Positions 31,501-38,842 of a DNA stretch of 64,000 nt are shown one piece after another. Source of the stretch: a virus. A program made the position numbers and the translations under genes. Within the stretch, counting starts at the first letter, position 1; each line of letters starts with the position of its first letter. Under the pieces are notes generated by a model that saw only the letters and a program-made list of their open reading frames with translations, had not been told where the DNA came from and did not search any database. Location of the stretch: the IMG/VR virus record IMGVR_UViG_3300046318_000439, positions 124,001-188,000 of that record. One strand, 5' to 3'.

Positions 31501-31529
31501 ATTATACCTATGTAGCGTTTTAACGTCAA
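31501..31529 (-). promoter_or_regulatory. Sigma-70-type promoter inside the tRNA array
   Basis: TTGACG (31529-31524), a 17-base spacer and TATAAT (31506-31501) on the minus strand. It should drive the HNH gene and the tRNAs after it. Confidence 0.78.
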
Positions 31530-31531
31530 CA

Positions 31532-31662
31532 CCATATGGGTACTCTCTGTGGTGCTTGAACCCACGATAGCCCTACTCTTCCTTGGCATAAAGTATGACT
31601 GGTCGACTTTGCAACTCTATGTTTTATTTCCAAGTGTAGCTACTCAGAGAGTATTCATATGG
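31532..31662 (-). ncRNA. Structured tRNA-like RNA between tRNA-Glu and the HNH gene
   Basis: The ends pair in a long helix: CCATATG..TACTCTCTG with CAGAGAGTA..CATATGG (7 bp, 2x2 loop, 9 bp). Next to the 3' strand is a T-arm-like hairpin GTGGG-TTCAAGC-ACCAC whose loop fits the TTCRANY rule. Inside are pairs CTTGG/CCAAG and CATAGAGT/ACTTTATG. The spacing between acceptor and T arm is about 40 nt longer than in a tRNA. A tRNA-like stable RNA or an interrupted tRNA are both possible. Confidence 0.5.
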
Positions 31663-31734
31663 TACACCGTAGGAGAATCGAACTCCTCTTACCTGCGTGA
31701 AAGGCGGGTGTCCTAACCGATAGACGAACGGTGC
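31660..31734 (-). tRNA. tRNA-Glu (TTC)
   Basis: Acceptor GCACCGT/ACGGTGT, D arm TCGTCTATCGGTTAGGACA like E. coli tRNA-Glu, anticodon loop CTTTCAC with anticodon TTC, T arm GAGGAGTTCGATTCTCCT, encoded CCA. The first tRNA of the array. Its CCA overlaps the first bases of the long helix of the next structured RNA. Confidence 0.92.
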
Positions 31735-31736
31735 AA

Positions 31737-32183
31737 CTATAAATTTTCTACAAAGATAATTTCAACCCCAGCTTCATTAAACATCTGAAGTGATTCTTCT
31801 AGATTGTTGTGTGTTCTATTTAAATCTGGACGAGTTGTGACGACTGTTGTAATTCCCTTTTGGATAATGCCTTTAGCACATTCATTACACGGAAATAGCG
31901 TGCAGTATAACGTTGCACCTTTAATATCCATGTATGCATTATCCAATGCATTGCGCTCAGCGTGTGACACAAACTTATATTTGGTTTCTTTATCTTGATA
32001 GCGTTCTGCAATGTCTTCCACTCCTCGTGGAAAACCATTAAATCCTAAACTTAGGACTTGCTTGCTATCATTGACCACACATGCACCAACTTGCGTCGAA
32101 GGGTCCTTAGACCATTCTGACACGTGCTGAGCAAGCTGATAAAACCGTCTATGCCATTTATTAACCATCTTATCATTATACAT
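31737..32183 (-). CDS. Deoxycytidylate deaminase-type enzyme
   Basis: It converts dCMP to dUMP, feeding ThyX. The zinc site is VSHAERNALDN (His, catalytic Glu) with TLYCTLFPCNECAKG (two cysteines). The N-terminal QLAQHVSEWSKDPSTQVGAC and FNGFPRGVED match the family. The start is unsure: ATG at 32183 is used (148 residues), ATG at 32168 is possible; a promoter-like pair of boxes overlaps this region. T4 has a comparable enzyme (cd). Confidence 0.9.
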   Translation of the reverse strand: MYNDKMVNKWHRRFYQLAQHVSEWSKDPSTQVGACVVNDSKQVLSLGFNGFPRGVEDIAERYQDKETKYKFVSHAERNALDNAYMDIKGATLYCTLFPCNECAKGIIQKGITTVVTTRPDLNRTHNNLEESLQMFNEAGVEIIFVENL

Positions 32184-32204
32184 ATAATTCTCATGAAAGG
32201 TCAA
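32175..32204 (-). promoter_or_regulatory. Possible sigma-70-type promoter near the dCMP deaminase start
   Basis: TTGACC (32204-32199), an 18-base spacer and TATAAT (32180-32175) on the minus strand. A transcript from here would start close to the ATG at 32168, giving almost no leader, so it may serve the tRNA array instead or be fortuitous. Confidence 0.45.
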
Positions 32205-32210
32205 CAGTCT

Positions 32211-32606
32211 TTATTTTTTACGGCCTATATTGTATTTGGCTACTAATTCCCACTGATCCTTTTCTTTATAAGAAAGGACCTTGATTTGGGAGAGTGGTGC
32301 TACTGGTGCAGCACTTTTGCTTGAATCAATCAACTCTACAAGTCCCCACTCCGCCATTAAATTAGCGATAGTGTTTCTGCGAGATAAATCATCTTCTGAT
32401 ATATCAGTTGGTTTTCCGTCTAAAGCAAATAACTCTTTAAAATGAACGATGTAGTATCTACCCTGCTTGTGCAAGATATGACATGATTGGTATATTTTTT
32501 GATCTTTTTTGGAAGCGACGCCTATCCGCGTGAGAGTCTCACGAACTTTCAGAAAATCATCTTCATTAACTAATTTTACTTCGACTAAACTATCGAGCTG
32601 TATCAT
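32211..32606 (-). CDS. regA: RegA translational repressor
   Basis: RegA binds ribosome sites of early phage mRNAs and blocks their translation. The product matches T4 RegA along its length: DDFLKVRETLTRIGVASKKD, YQSCHILHKQGRYYIVHFKE, then AEWGLVELID and WELVAKYNIG. The ATG at 32606 (131 residues) has GGAG upstream and overlaps gp62 by 17 bases. The gene order 45, 44, (insert), 62, regA follows T4 with extra genes. Confidence 0.95.
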   Translation of the reverse strand: MIQLDSLVEVKLVNEDDFLKVRETLTRIGVASKKDQKIYQSCHILHKQGRYYIVHFKELFALDGKPTDISEDDLSRRNTIANLMAEWGLVELIDSSKSAAPVAPLSQIKVLSYKEKDQWELVAKYNIGRKK

Positions 32607-32991
32607 CCTCAACTCCACTTTGTAATGTTGTTTTTATCATGGATAGTTGTTCATATGACAGCAATGGTAAAACTTGTTTGGCCTTGTCAATACCGTACGA
32701 AAAGTATTCCATTACAAGTTGGAGATCGCTATCTTCCCTTTTTGCCCATTTAGAGAATCTCTTGCCTGGACGAATAGTATTTAGGAGATAGTGGAATTGG
32801 AGTTTATTGTCCAAAATATTATGTATATTCACGTGGTTAGCATACATTATAGTGTCTGGAAAATACGATAAAGCTCGATTGACAACGAACGGCACATAAG
32901 CCTTTTCGGCCAGCTCGTCGTTGTCTGTACCCGTCATTAAGTCTTTCTTAGACAGGTTTATTGCATTTACATACTCAAATGGGTTACTCAT
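32590..32991 (-). CDS. 62: Clamp loader small subunit gp62
   Basis: With gp44 it loads the sliding clamp gp45. The 133 residues include LSKKDLMTG, KAYVPFVVNRALSYFPDTIM, LQFHYLLNTIRPGKRFSKWA, all typical of gp62; the T4 protein is longer (187). It lies four genes away from gp44, whereas in T4 they are adjacent. It overlaps regA and the membrane gene upstream (ATGA). Confidence 0.92.
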   Translation of the reverse strand: MSNPFEYVNAINLSKKDLMTGTDNDELAEKAYVPFVVNRALSYFPDTIMYANHVNIHNILDNKLQFHYLLNTIRPGKRFSKWAKREDSDLQLVMEYFSYGIDKAKQVLPLLSYEQLSMIKTTLQSGVEDDTAR

Positions 32992-33272
32992 ATCATCCTA
33001 ACAAGACCAATAGTGTCGATTGTAGTTAGCAAAATGTAGTTAGCCAGCATGCCAAACGATTTCCTAGTATAAGCAGCCCAAGCGTACATAGCGCAACCAA
33101 TAATCCAGATAGGATACAGAATGAGCAACGGAGGGTTGGGGACAGTAAGAGCCATGGCGATCGAACAGCCAATAGAAATAGCCCAAGCAAGCAACTCAAT
33201 AATAAAACGAAACTTACCGCTATTCCAGTCATCCTTTATCCATCCAAACGTGTTTAAAAATATGTCATTCAT
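32988..33272 (-). CDS. Small multi-pass membrane protein, possibly PnuC-like
   Basis: The ATG at 33272 is used (94 residues). Three hydrophobic segments are seen (FIIELLAWAISIGCSIAMAL, LLILYPIWIIGCAMYAWAA, MLANYILLTTIDTIGLVRMI). The end with a helix of type TTIDTIGLVR resembles the last helix of PnuC-like proteins, but it is too short for a full transporter. A similar end occurs in the 43.7-kb membrane protein (FFIIVDMIGIFRWF). It could be a paralogue. Confidence 0.7.
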   Translation of the reverse strand: MNDIFLNTFGWIKDDWNSGKFRFIIELLAWAISIGCSIAMALTVPNPPLLILYPIWIIGCAMYAWAAYTRKSFGMLANYILLTTIDTIGLVRMI

Positions 33273-33504
33273 AATCATTAATATCAATATTTGTGTCTAA
33301 AAATATAGGAGTGTACTCTCCAACATACGATCCGACAACGTTATAATCCATGTGCTCAATTGCTTCTTCCTCTGTCATTTCATCACGGACAATAAGAATA
33401 TCCACACACTTGTTGTAATCGTATATGGCAAGCAACTTTGTATGTTGATGGCCAAAGCCAATCAACGCATCTTCAAAACCATCTGCTAATAGTGTATCAG
33501 TCAT
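33265..33504 (-). CDS. Small conserved phage protein
   Basis: A 79-residue protein with GFGHQHTKLLAIYDYNKCVDIL, then EMTEEEAIEHMDYNVVGSYVGEYTPIFLD. I recognise this as a small domain found in many phages, with no known role. It overlaps both neighbours by eight bases. Confidence 0.82.
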   Translation of the reverse strand: MTDTLLADGFEDALIGFGHQHTKLLAIYDYNKCVDILIVRDEMTEEEAIEHMDYNVVGSYVGEYTPIFLDTNIDINDYE

Positions 33505-33793
33505 TCCAATTAAATCCCATAATTTTGTATGCTAGTTTACGATACCAAGGCATTGGTCCACCCTTGATTGTTAACCCATCACTATTGAGGGTTACTCTTG
33601 ATGTTATTGCAATCGCAGGAGGGTCTGCTATGTACACAGTTCCAGTAGGAAAAGGTCCATGCCGTCCAGCGATACCTTGCGCTCTTAACCAGTATTGGTG
33701 AGGAGAACATTGACTGAAATCTAAGTCTAAAGGTATTTGTTCAGTAAGAGGAAAAAAGAATTCAATTTCAGTTTGTTTCACTTGCGCCCCCAT
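33497..33793 (-). CDS. Small protein of unknown function
   Basis: A 98-residue protein (MGAQVKQTEIEFFFPLTEQI). It has proline- and aromatic-rich strands (HQYWLRAQGIAGRHGPFPTG, YIADPPAIAITSRVTLNSDG) and ends WYRKLAYKIMGFNWND. No known family. It overlaps the DUF2061 gene by 16 bases. Confidence 0.7.
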   Translation of the reverse strand: MGAQVKQTEIEFFFPLTEQIPLDLDFSQCSPHQYWLRAQGIAGRHGPFPTGTVYIADPPAIAITSRVTLNSDGLTIKGGPMPWYRKLAYKIMGFNWND

Positions 33794-34023
33794 TTAACTC
33801 TGCTCCATACACGTTCATGCATCCAATAAACAAAGGGCTTAATAACCATTTCCGTTGCTCCGATAGCCAAGGAAACTATAAACTTACCAGTAATAACGTA
33901 GGAAATAATAATAGTGGTTAGAGTACCGCAACACCTATAGCTGTATGCTTTAACTAAACTACGGAGGGCAGTTTCACTGCTATTTAAATTCCACTTATCA
34001 ATAAATTTAATAAACCAACTCAT
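33778..34023 (-). CDS. DUF2061-type membrane protein
   Basis: An 81-residue protein with the DUF2061 pattern: ALRSLVKAYSYRCCGTLTTI, ISYVITGKFIVSLAIGATEM and FVYWMHERVWSRVKWG. Two membrane helices are expected. Function is unknown for the family; phage members are common. It lies two bases after the kinase/nucleotidyltransferase gene. Confidence 0.85.
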   Translation of the reverse strand: MSWFIKFIDKWNLNSSETALRSLVKAYSYRCCGTLTTIIISYVITGKFIVSLAIGATEMVIKPFVYWMHERVWSRVKWGRK

Positions 34024-34025
34024 GA

Positions 34026-34865
34026 TTATTTCAAACCCATCTCTTTGCGAATTTTTGTAGCAGAAATGTTATGTGTTGCTTCGTCAAATACTTCTTGCTC
34101 AATCGTATATCCTACACCACGACCATAGCCAATATGCACAATGTTAGGTACTACTTGGATTTCGTATTGTCCTTGATAGATAGGATCTAAGTCTCTACGA
34201 ATGAATGCCTTAACTTTTTCTACTTCAAATGGATTACTGCCCTGCCAGCCTTGTACATCGCGTATTTGTATTACCACTTGCCCTGTACGTTGTATTAATC
34301 GGTCAAATAAGGCTCGATGCCCATCATGCCATGGTTGCCAGCGACCTAACATCTGTACTGTTTCTTTTTTCCAATCAAATGTTGGACGACGTCGATTTTC
34401 AATAATATGGTTTCCGATAAACTCAGCCCACTTTTCTGCGTTCTGTTCCGTCACCCTGAAGTCGTATACCTCAGGCTCCACAAAGGCTGCATTGGTATCA
34501 GCATAGCGACCTTCACGAATAGTATCAACCCAGATAGTCCAATCCGCCTTAAAGTTATTACGCATTTCAACTAAGGGAGCAACAAAGTCGCAGATAACAT
34601 AATCTCCGCCTGCCTCCAACGAGAATTGGAACATGCGAATGCTTTGACGGATCCGACCCTCATTACTGAAATCCCAGTCATTAAACTTACGACGGACATC
34701 GTCAGCATTGAACCAAGTTACTTGGGCATTAAGCCCTGTAAGTGGTAGAGATTCAGCACGGTATGAACTGATTGTTCCGTGTGCCTCCAAATACTTCTTA
34801 AGTGCGCTTGCCAACATTGTTTTACCAGCGCCAGGTAAGCCCATAATTAAAATACGTTTACTCAT
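34026..34865 (-). CDS. Fusion of a P-loop kinase and a nucleotidyltransferase domain
   Basis: Residues 1-160 are an APS-kinase-like P-loop domain: Walker A GLPGAGKT (9-16), WFNADDVRRKFNDWDFSNEG like the APS kinase substrate region, and GDYVICDFVAP. Residues 170-279 are a cytidylyltransferase-like domain with LGRWQPWHDGHRALF (HDGH, 180-183) and HNISATKIRKEMG (ISxTxxR-type). Such fusions suggest a phosphorylation followed by nucleotidyl transfer on a small metabolite (NAD or sulfate-type chemistry). The real substrate is unknown. Confidence 0.85.
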   Translation of the reverse strand: MSKRILIMGLPGAGKTMLASALKKYLEAHGTISSYRAESLPLTGLNAQVTWFNADDVRRKFNDWDFSNEGRIRQSIRMFQFSLEAGGDYVICDFVAPLVEMRNNFKADWTIWVDTIREGRYADTNAAFVEPEVYDFRVTEQNAEKWAEFIGNHIIENRRRPTFDWKKETVQMLGRWQPWHDGHRALFDRLIQRTGQVVIQIRDVQGWQGSNPFEVEKVKAFIRRDLDPIYQGQYEIQVVPNIVHIGYGRGVGYTIEQEVFDEATHNISATKIRKEMGLK

Positions 34866-34877
34866 CTCTGCATCCCT

Positions 34878-35819
34878 TTACTTAAATTCACATTCAACCA
34901 TTACTTCAGTTAAAAAGGCAACCATGTTAATTTCACTATCCGCTACAAACGCTTGCTTGTATTGGTATTCTGCAATTAACAATACTAACTGTGGGATTGC
35001 AGAAGGCTTAAAATACTCAATAGACGAGTCATAAAACTTTCTAAACAACACTACTGGATCTGTATCTAAATTCTCTCCTACCCACTTACGCACGTGTGTA
35101 AAGTCTTTTGTTTTCAGATAACCAATTAAGTCTTTAATCGACGTATCCTGCACGTTAACAAGAATACCAGAATCAATCGTACCAGTAGCACTGTAACGCT
35201 GAAGTTCATTAAGTGTACGGCGGAAATCAGGGAAATGCTTTTCTACAACAGCAGCAACTACTTTAGGCTCGAATGTAACGCCTTCATCCGTTAAAATGGT
35301 AGTTACACGCTTATAGAAGCCTGCTGCTAGTTTTGGTTTTTCTTTTGTAGGAATCCTAAACTCTATTACACTACAACGACTGTGTAAAGGTTCAATGATA
35401 CGATTCTTAAAGTTGCATGTTAGAATGAATCCACAATTCTTACTAAACTCCTCCATGAAGTTACGTAGAGCTGGTTGTGTAGAGTTTGGATTTAAATAGT
35501 CTGCCTCATCGAGGATCACATACTTACGACCGCCTGTCAAGGAAACGCTAGAAGCAAAGTTTGAAATGTCGTTACGGAGTGTATCAATATTACCATTCAT
35601 ACTACCGTTGATAATAATGTAATCGCATCCTAACTCTTCGAGCATAGCTCTAGCTACAGTCGTTTTACCTGTACCAGCTTTGCCGGATAGAAGTAAATTA
35701 GGAACTAGTTGATCGTTTATAAACTGCTGGAAAGTTTGCTTAAGTTCGGCCGGTAGAATAGTTTCTTCAATAGTCTTCGGACGATACTTCTCTACCCACA
35801 AGAAGTGGTCATTCATCAT
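34878..35819 (-). CDS. 44: Clamp loader large subunit gp44 (AAA+ ATPase)
   Basis: It opens and loads gp45 onto DNA. Motifs: WVEKYRPKTIEETILP, Walker A SGKAGTGKT (45-53), Walker B YVILDEADYLNP, sensor 1 GFILTCNFKNRI and the arginine finger LHSRCSVIEF. 313 residues, close to T4 gp44 (319). The gene follows gp45 after two very small genes. Confidence 0.95.
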   Translation of the reverse strand: MMNDHFLWVEKYRPKTIEETILPAELKQTFQQFINDQLVPNLLLSGKAGTGKTTVARAMLEELGCDYIIINGSMNGNIDTLRNDISNFASSVSLTGGRKYVILDEADYLNPNSTQPALRNFMEEFSKNCGFILTCNFKNRIIEPLHSRCSVIEFRIPTKEKPKLAAGFYKRVTTILTDEGVTFEPKVVAAVVEKHFPDFRRTLNELQRYSATGTIDSGILVNVQDTSIKDLIGYLKTKDFTHVRKWVGENLDTDPVVLFRKFYDSSIEYFKPSAIPQLVLLIAEYQYKQAFVADSEINMVAFLTEVMVECEFK

Positions 35820-35838
35820 ATAAAACTCCTCAATTAGA

Positions 35839-35979
35839 CTAAGAGTTTATTTGTGCTTTTAGTCTTTCAATTTGCTGACGTAATTCATTAACAACGTCAG
35901 TATCATAATTACTACTAGATATCAACGAGGCAATCGCTTCTTCTAATTCATAGATTTCATCAATTACCTGTTGATTCAT
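35839..35979 (-). CDS. Very small helical protein (46 residues)
   Basis: Starting at the ATG at 35979, four bases after the stop of the previous tiny gene, it reads MNQQVIDEIYELEEAIASLI and ends IERLKAQINS. It is an acidic coiled-coil-like helix pair. No family is known. It lies between clamp and clamp loader genes. Confidence 0.6.
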   Translation of the reverse strand: MNQQVIDEIYELEEAIASLISSSNYDTDVVNELRQQIERLKAQINS

Positions 35980-36006
35980 TATATCACTCTTTTGATTGTT
36001 TGTCAA
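35978..36006 (-). promoter_or_regulatory. Consensus sigma-70-type promoter before gp44
   Basis: TTGACA (36006-36001), 17 bases, TATAAT (35983-35978) on the minus strand, a perfect match. It overlaps the end of one small gene and the ATG of the next, so its transcript would begin inside the 46-residue gene and serve gp44 and beyond. Confidence 0.65.
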
Positions 36007-36154
36007 CTTTTGCAAATCGAGCACGCTCTTCTGCTACTTCACAACTGATAGCAAAACGCTTAAACTCTGCTGCTTTAATCGGATCAGCATATCGATTGCT
36101 TGCAAGGATACGCTTTGATGATTTACTTAAATTGAATGTTGCACTTGTTTTCAT
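35984..36154 (-). CDS. Small basic protein between gp45 and gp44
   Basis: A 56-residue frame starting MKTSATFNLSKSSKRILASN, with DPIKAAEFKRFAISCEVAEE and ending KVDKQSKE. The ATG overlaps the gp45 stop as ATGA-type coupling. The start with LSKSSKRIL and the DP...FKR element resemble a small protein found at this locus in T4-like cyanophages. Function unknown. Confidence 0.75.
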   Translation of the reverse strand: MKTSATFNLSKSSKRILASNRYADPIKAAEFKRFAISCEVAEERARFAKVDKQSKE

Positions 36155-36816
36155 TGTCTAGCCTCAAAAGTTGAATTTGCTTCAGCTACAATCCAGTAAT
36201 CAACATCCTCACCCTTGAAGTGAGAAATACCTTTACTAGAAATAGCTACATCATAATCACCAGTCATAATCTTAATGTTTTCTGATCTAAAAATCATTTT
36301 AAACTTATGTACTGAAGTACCCACCTGTACAGCGAAGTTGTCGCCAGAAGGATTCTTAGAGTCGATGGCCTGTACATATACATCAGTCCCATCTCCAACT
36401 ACAGCAAACTCAGGCATCTTTAAAACGCCCATTGCTTTCTGCACACGATCAAGAGTCACCTGAGTCAGTTTAAACTCAATTTCTGGATCATTTACTTGCG
36501 GTGTCTTATCAGATGCTTGTACAATCATCTTAGGATCAGCGAATGTGTAATTAACACGCTGTTGACCATCTGTGATTGTCATAAACTTCTCTTGCACAGT
36601 TAATGCTGGTTTCTCAAACAAACTCAACACGCTTAGGAACTTGCTTAGGTCATAGATTGCAAACTGACCTTCTACCTCTTCTTTTAACTTAGCATGTGCT
36701 AAGATTGTTTTATTAGGCGACATTGTTTTAAGAACGTCGCCTGGTTTAAACATAATTGAGGGATTGATTGACGCAAAGTTCTTGAGGATAGATAACGTTC
36801 TGCCTTCAAGTTTCAT
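36151..36816 (-). CDS. 45: Sliding clamp gp45
   Basis: The trimeric clamp tethers the polymerase and activates late transcription with gp55. The 221-residue product matches the family: LKNFASINPSIMFKPGDVLK, then FAIYDLSKFLSVLSLFEKPAL and the C-terminal ISSKGISHFKGEDVDYWIVA. Length near T4 (228). Strong overlap with the next small gene shows a shared operon with gp44, gp62 and regA. Confidence 0.95.
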   Translation of the reverse strand: MKLEGRTLSILKNFASINPSIMFKPGDVLKTMSPNKTILAHAKLKEEVEGQFAIYDLSKFLSVLSLFEKPALTVQEKFMTITDGQQRVNYTFADPKMIVQASDKTPQVNDPEIEFKLTQVTLDRVQKAMGVLKMPEFAVVGDGTDVYVQAIDSKNPSGDNFAVQVGTSVHKFKMIFRSENIKIMTGDYDVAISSKGISHFKGEDVDYWIVAEANSTFEARQ

Positions 36817-36835
36817 AATATAGATTCTCCGTTAA

Positions 36836-37786
36836 TTACTTCTTTTTACCTAGTTTACCAACATCAGCTGTAGCAGACGCCCCGATTGAAGCAAGGTCAG
36901 CCAAACTACCACCGAATACATAACTACCTACGTGCTGCAATTGCATCCATGGGCAGAACCAAACTCTAGCGCCCATGCGTTGAACATTGTAGCAGAACAT
37001 ATAGTCCTCTGACAAGTAACGATGTGATGAGTGAGCTTCACCTTCAACCATTTGCTTAGCTATCTCTTGCAACTCCGCACCTTTACCATCTGCAACATCT
37101 CGTAGCAATTGGTGTAGATTCTCATAACCATATCCACGATCAATAATACAATCGAAGTATGCCATGATCTCACGTGTGCCATCAAAGTGCTCTGTACGAA
37201 CATGATCTGGCTTATAATGCAAATGAGGATATGCCTTTTCATAATCTTCAAATGTCTTACGACGTACCATCATAAAGCCTGTACCAATCTCCATCACCTC
37301 AACAGGAGCGCCAATTGGAATTTCTTTCTGTGAGCCTTTAGGGTTAAACACATAGTCTCCAACAAACTTCTCAAGCACGTTTGGATCTTTATCTGCAACA
37401 CCTTTATCAACCGCTTGCTTAATTTTTTCCCACGAAATACATTTCTTAGGATATGGGCCACCCATAACATCATATGGACTTTCGTCTGTCATAAGAGCCA
37501 ATAATGCTAACACGTCTTGTGGATTAAATCCAATATCAGAATCGATAAACATTAGATGGGTTGCACCACTGCGCATAAACTCATCCACACAATAGTTACG
37601 AGCACGAGTGATTAACGATTCGTTGAATAGGAAGTATAACTGTAAAGGGATTTGATACTTAGCACAAACTGCAGAGAGGTCTGCAACTGATCTAGTGAAC
37701 ATACCAGCACACTGTCCACCATACATCGGAACTGCTACGAATAGTTTACGTTTTTGCAGTTCTGAAATTTCAACATTAATTTCCAT
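36836..37786 (-). CDS. Glycosyltransferase, GT-A type
   Basis: A 316-residue protein: KLFVAVPMYGGQCAGMFTRS at the N-terminus, the region ARNYCVDEFMRSGATHLMFI, then DSDIGFNPQDVLAL with the metal-binding DSD motif. MGGPYPKK and GTGFMMVRRKTFEDYEK follow, as in Anp1-like glycosyltransferases. It overlaps the dCTP deaminase gene by 11 bases. It could modify DNA, capsid or host surface sugars; nothing in the sequence decides. Its position next to nucleotide enzymes makes DNA a candidate. Confidence 0.8.
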   Translation of the reverse strand: MEINVEISELQKRKLFVAVPMYGGQCAGMFTRSVADLSAVCAKYQIPLQLYFLFNESLITRARNYCVDEFMRSGATHLMFIDSDIGFNPQDVLALLALMTDESPYDVMGGPYPKKCISWEKIKQAVDKGVADKDPNVLEKFVGDYVFNPKGSQKEIPIGAPVEVMEIGTGFMMVRRKTFEDYEKAYPHLHYKPDHVRTEHFDGTREIMAYFDCIIDRGYGYENLHQLLRDVADGKGAELQEIAKQMVEGEAHSSHRYLSEDYMFCYNVQRMGARVWFCPWMQLQHVGSYVFGGSLADLASIGASATADVGKLGKKK

Positions 37787-38288
37787 TATTTTTCACTCCA
37801 TATTTTTCATCATGTGATTTACCGACACCATAGTCTCCATCATATTTATGTAGTGCTTGAGCATCAAAGCTTAAATATTGACCGATGCGAGTACCTTGTT
37901 TAATCCTCGCTGGACCCACACCGACGTGTAATACACCAGCCATGACACCATGGTACCCGGAATCATAAAGACCAGAAGTAATAAACAACCCATTACGATT
38001 GAGAGTAGAACGAGTGATGACCCAACCTGCCTCTCCCTCACCGACATTAATAATATTCTCCATGACAACCTCATAATCCCCAGGCTGTAATGTATAGTAT
38101 CCCTCAGCATCCGGCTCAAGTGCGGCTTCGGTGCCTCTATGCTTCTTATGATCGTTAGAAATTTCGAATACATCATTCTTAATCGGAAATATCTTACCTA
38201 AACGCAAATCCACAGCATTAGGTTGTACGTCCCCCTCCTGTACGTTTGTTAGTGATGATTTTGAGCCTTCGCCCATAATATGCTTCAT
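37776..38288 (-). CDS. dcd: dCTP deaminase / dUTPase family protein
   Basis: The start at 38288 (ATGA overlap with the kinase gene) gives 170 residues. Family blocks: VQPNAVDLRLGKIFPI, the trimer motif GWVITRSTLNRNGLFI, then GLYDSGYHGVMAGVLHVG and RIGQYLSFDA. These match the dCTP deaminase/dUTPase fold, which makes dUMP or removes dUTP. Which of the two reactions it performs cannot be fixed here. Confidence 0.88.
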   Translation of the reverse strand: MKHIMGEGSKSSLTNVQEGDVQPNAVDLRLGKIFPIKNDVFEISNDHKKHRGTEAALEPDAEGYYTLQPGDYEVVMENIINVGEGEAGWVITRSTLNRNGLFITSGLYDSGYHGVMAGVLHVGVGPARIKQGTRIGQYLSFDAQALHKYDGDYGVGKSHDEKYGVKNNGN

Positions 38289-38842
38289 AGCCAATTCCAC
38301 TCCTGTAGTTTTTTATCAAATGCTTTTAATACTTCGTCTGTAAATTCTCGTAGCGTAGACTTATTCTCTAGCACTAGATTACAAACGGAGTTATCAAAAC
38401 CACGTTCCGTAATATGAGTATCGATAATTCCAAGAGGTCTATCAATCTTCACAATTTTTGCTCCTAGGTTCTGAAGATGAATCAATTCATTATCGAAACG
38501 AAGGTCTGTAATCACCCACACTGCATCTTCCGATGCAATTCTTTCATCCACATACTCTACAAACTGATTTACATCATATTTTCGCATCAACATACCGATT
38601 TCACGAACAACACGACGTCCATCTACTGATGTACTGTTGGACACTAGTATAGACCGTTTAAATGCGTCATACTCAGCAATCGTTTTTAGTCCAAATATAT
38701 GCATAATCTCACGTTTAATTGGATCAGCAAATGCAATGCGTCTAAAGGGACGATCAGTTGTAGAATAAGCATCTAGAAGGATATCAGCTACAGTATCCTT
38801 CCCACAACCTTTAGCTCCTGTTAATGCAATTATCTTCGACAT
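38285..38842 (-). CDS. Deoxynucleoside monophosphate kinase (T4 gp1 family)
   Basis: It phosphorylates dNMPs to dNDPs. The P-loop is LTGAKGCGKDTVAD (residues 7-20); RRIAFADPIKREIMHIFGL and VWVITDLRFDNELIHLQNLG are typical of the gp1 family. 185 residues, shorter than T4 gp1 (241). If modified deoxynucleotides were made as monomers it would matter, but with DpdA the modification is introduced in DNA. Confidence 0.9.
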   Translation of the reverse strand: MSKIIALTGAKGCGKDTVADILLDAYSTTDRPFRRIAFADPIKREIMHIFGLKTIAEYDAFKRSILVSNSTSVDGRRVVREIGMLMRKYDVNQFVEYVDERIASEDAVWVITDLRFDNELIHLQNLGAKIVKIDRPLGIIDTHITERGFDNSVCNLVLENKSTLREFTDEVLKAFDKKLQEWNWL

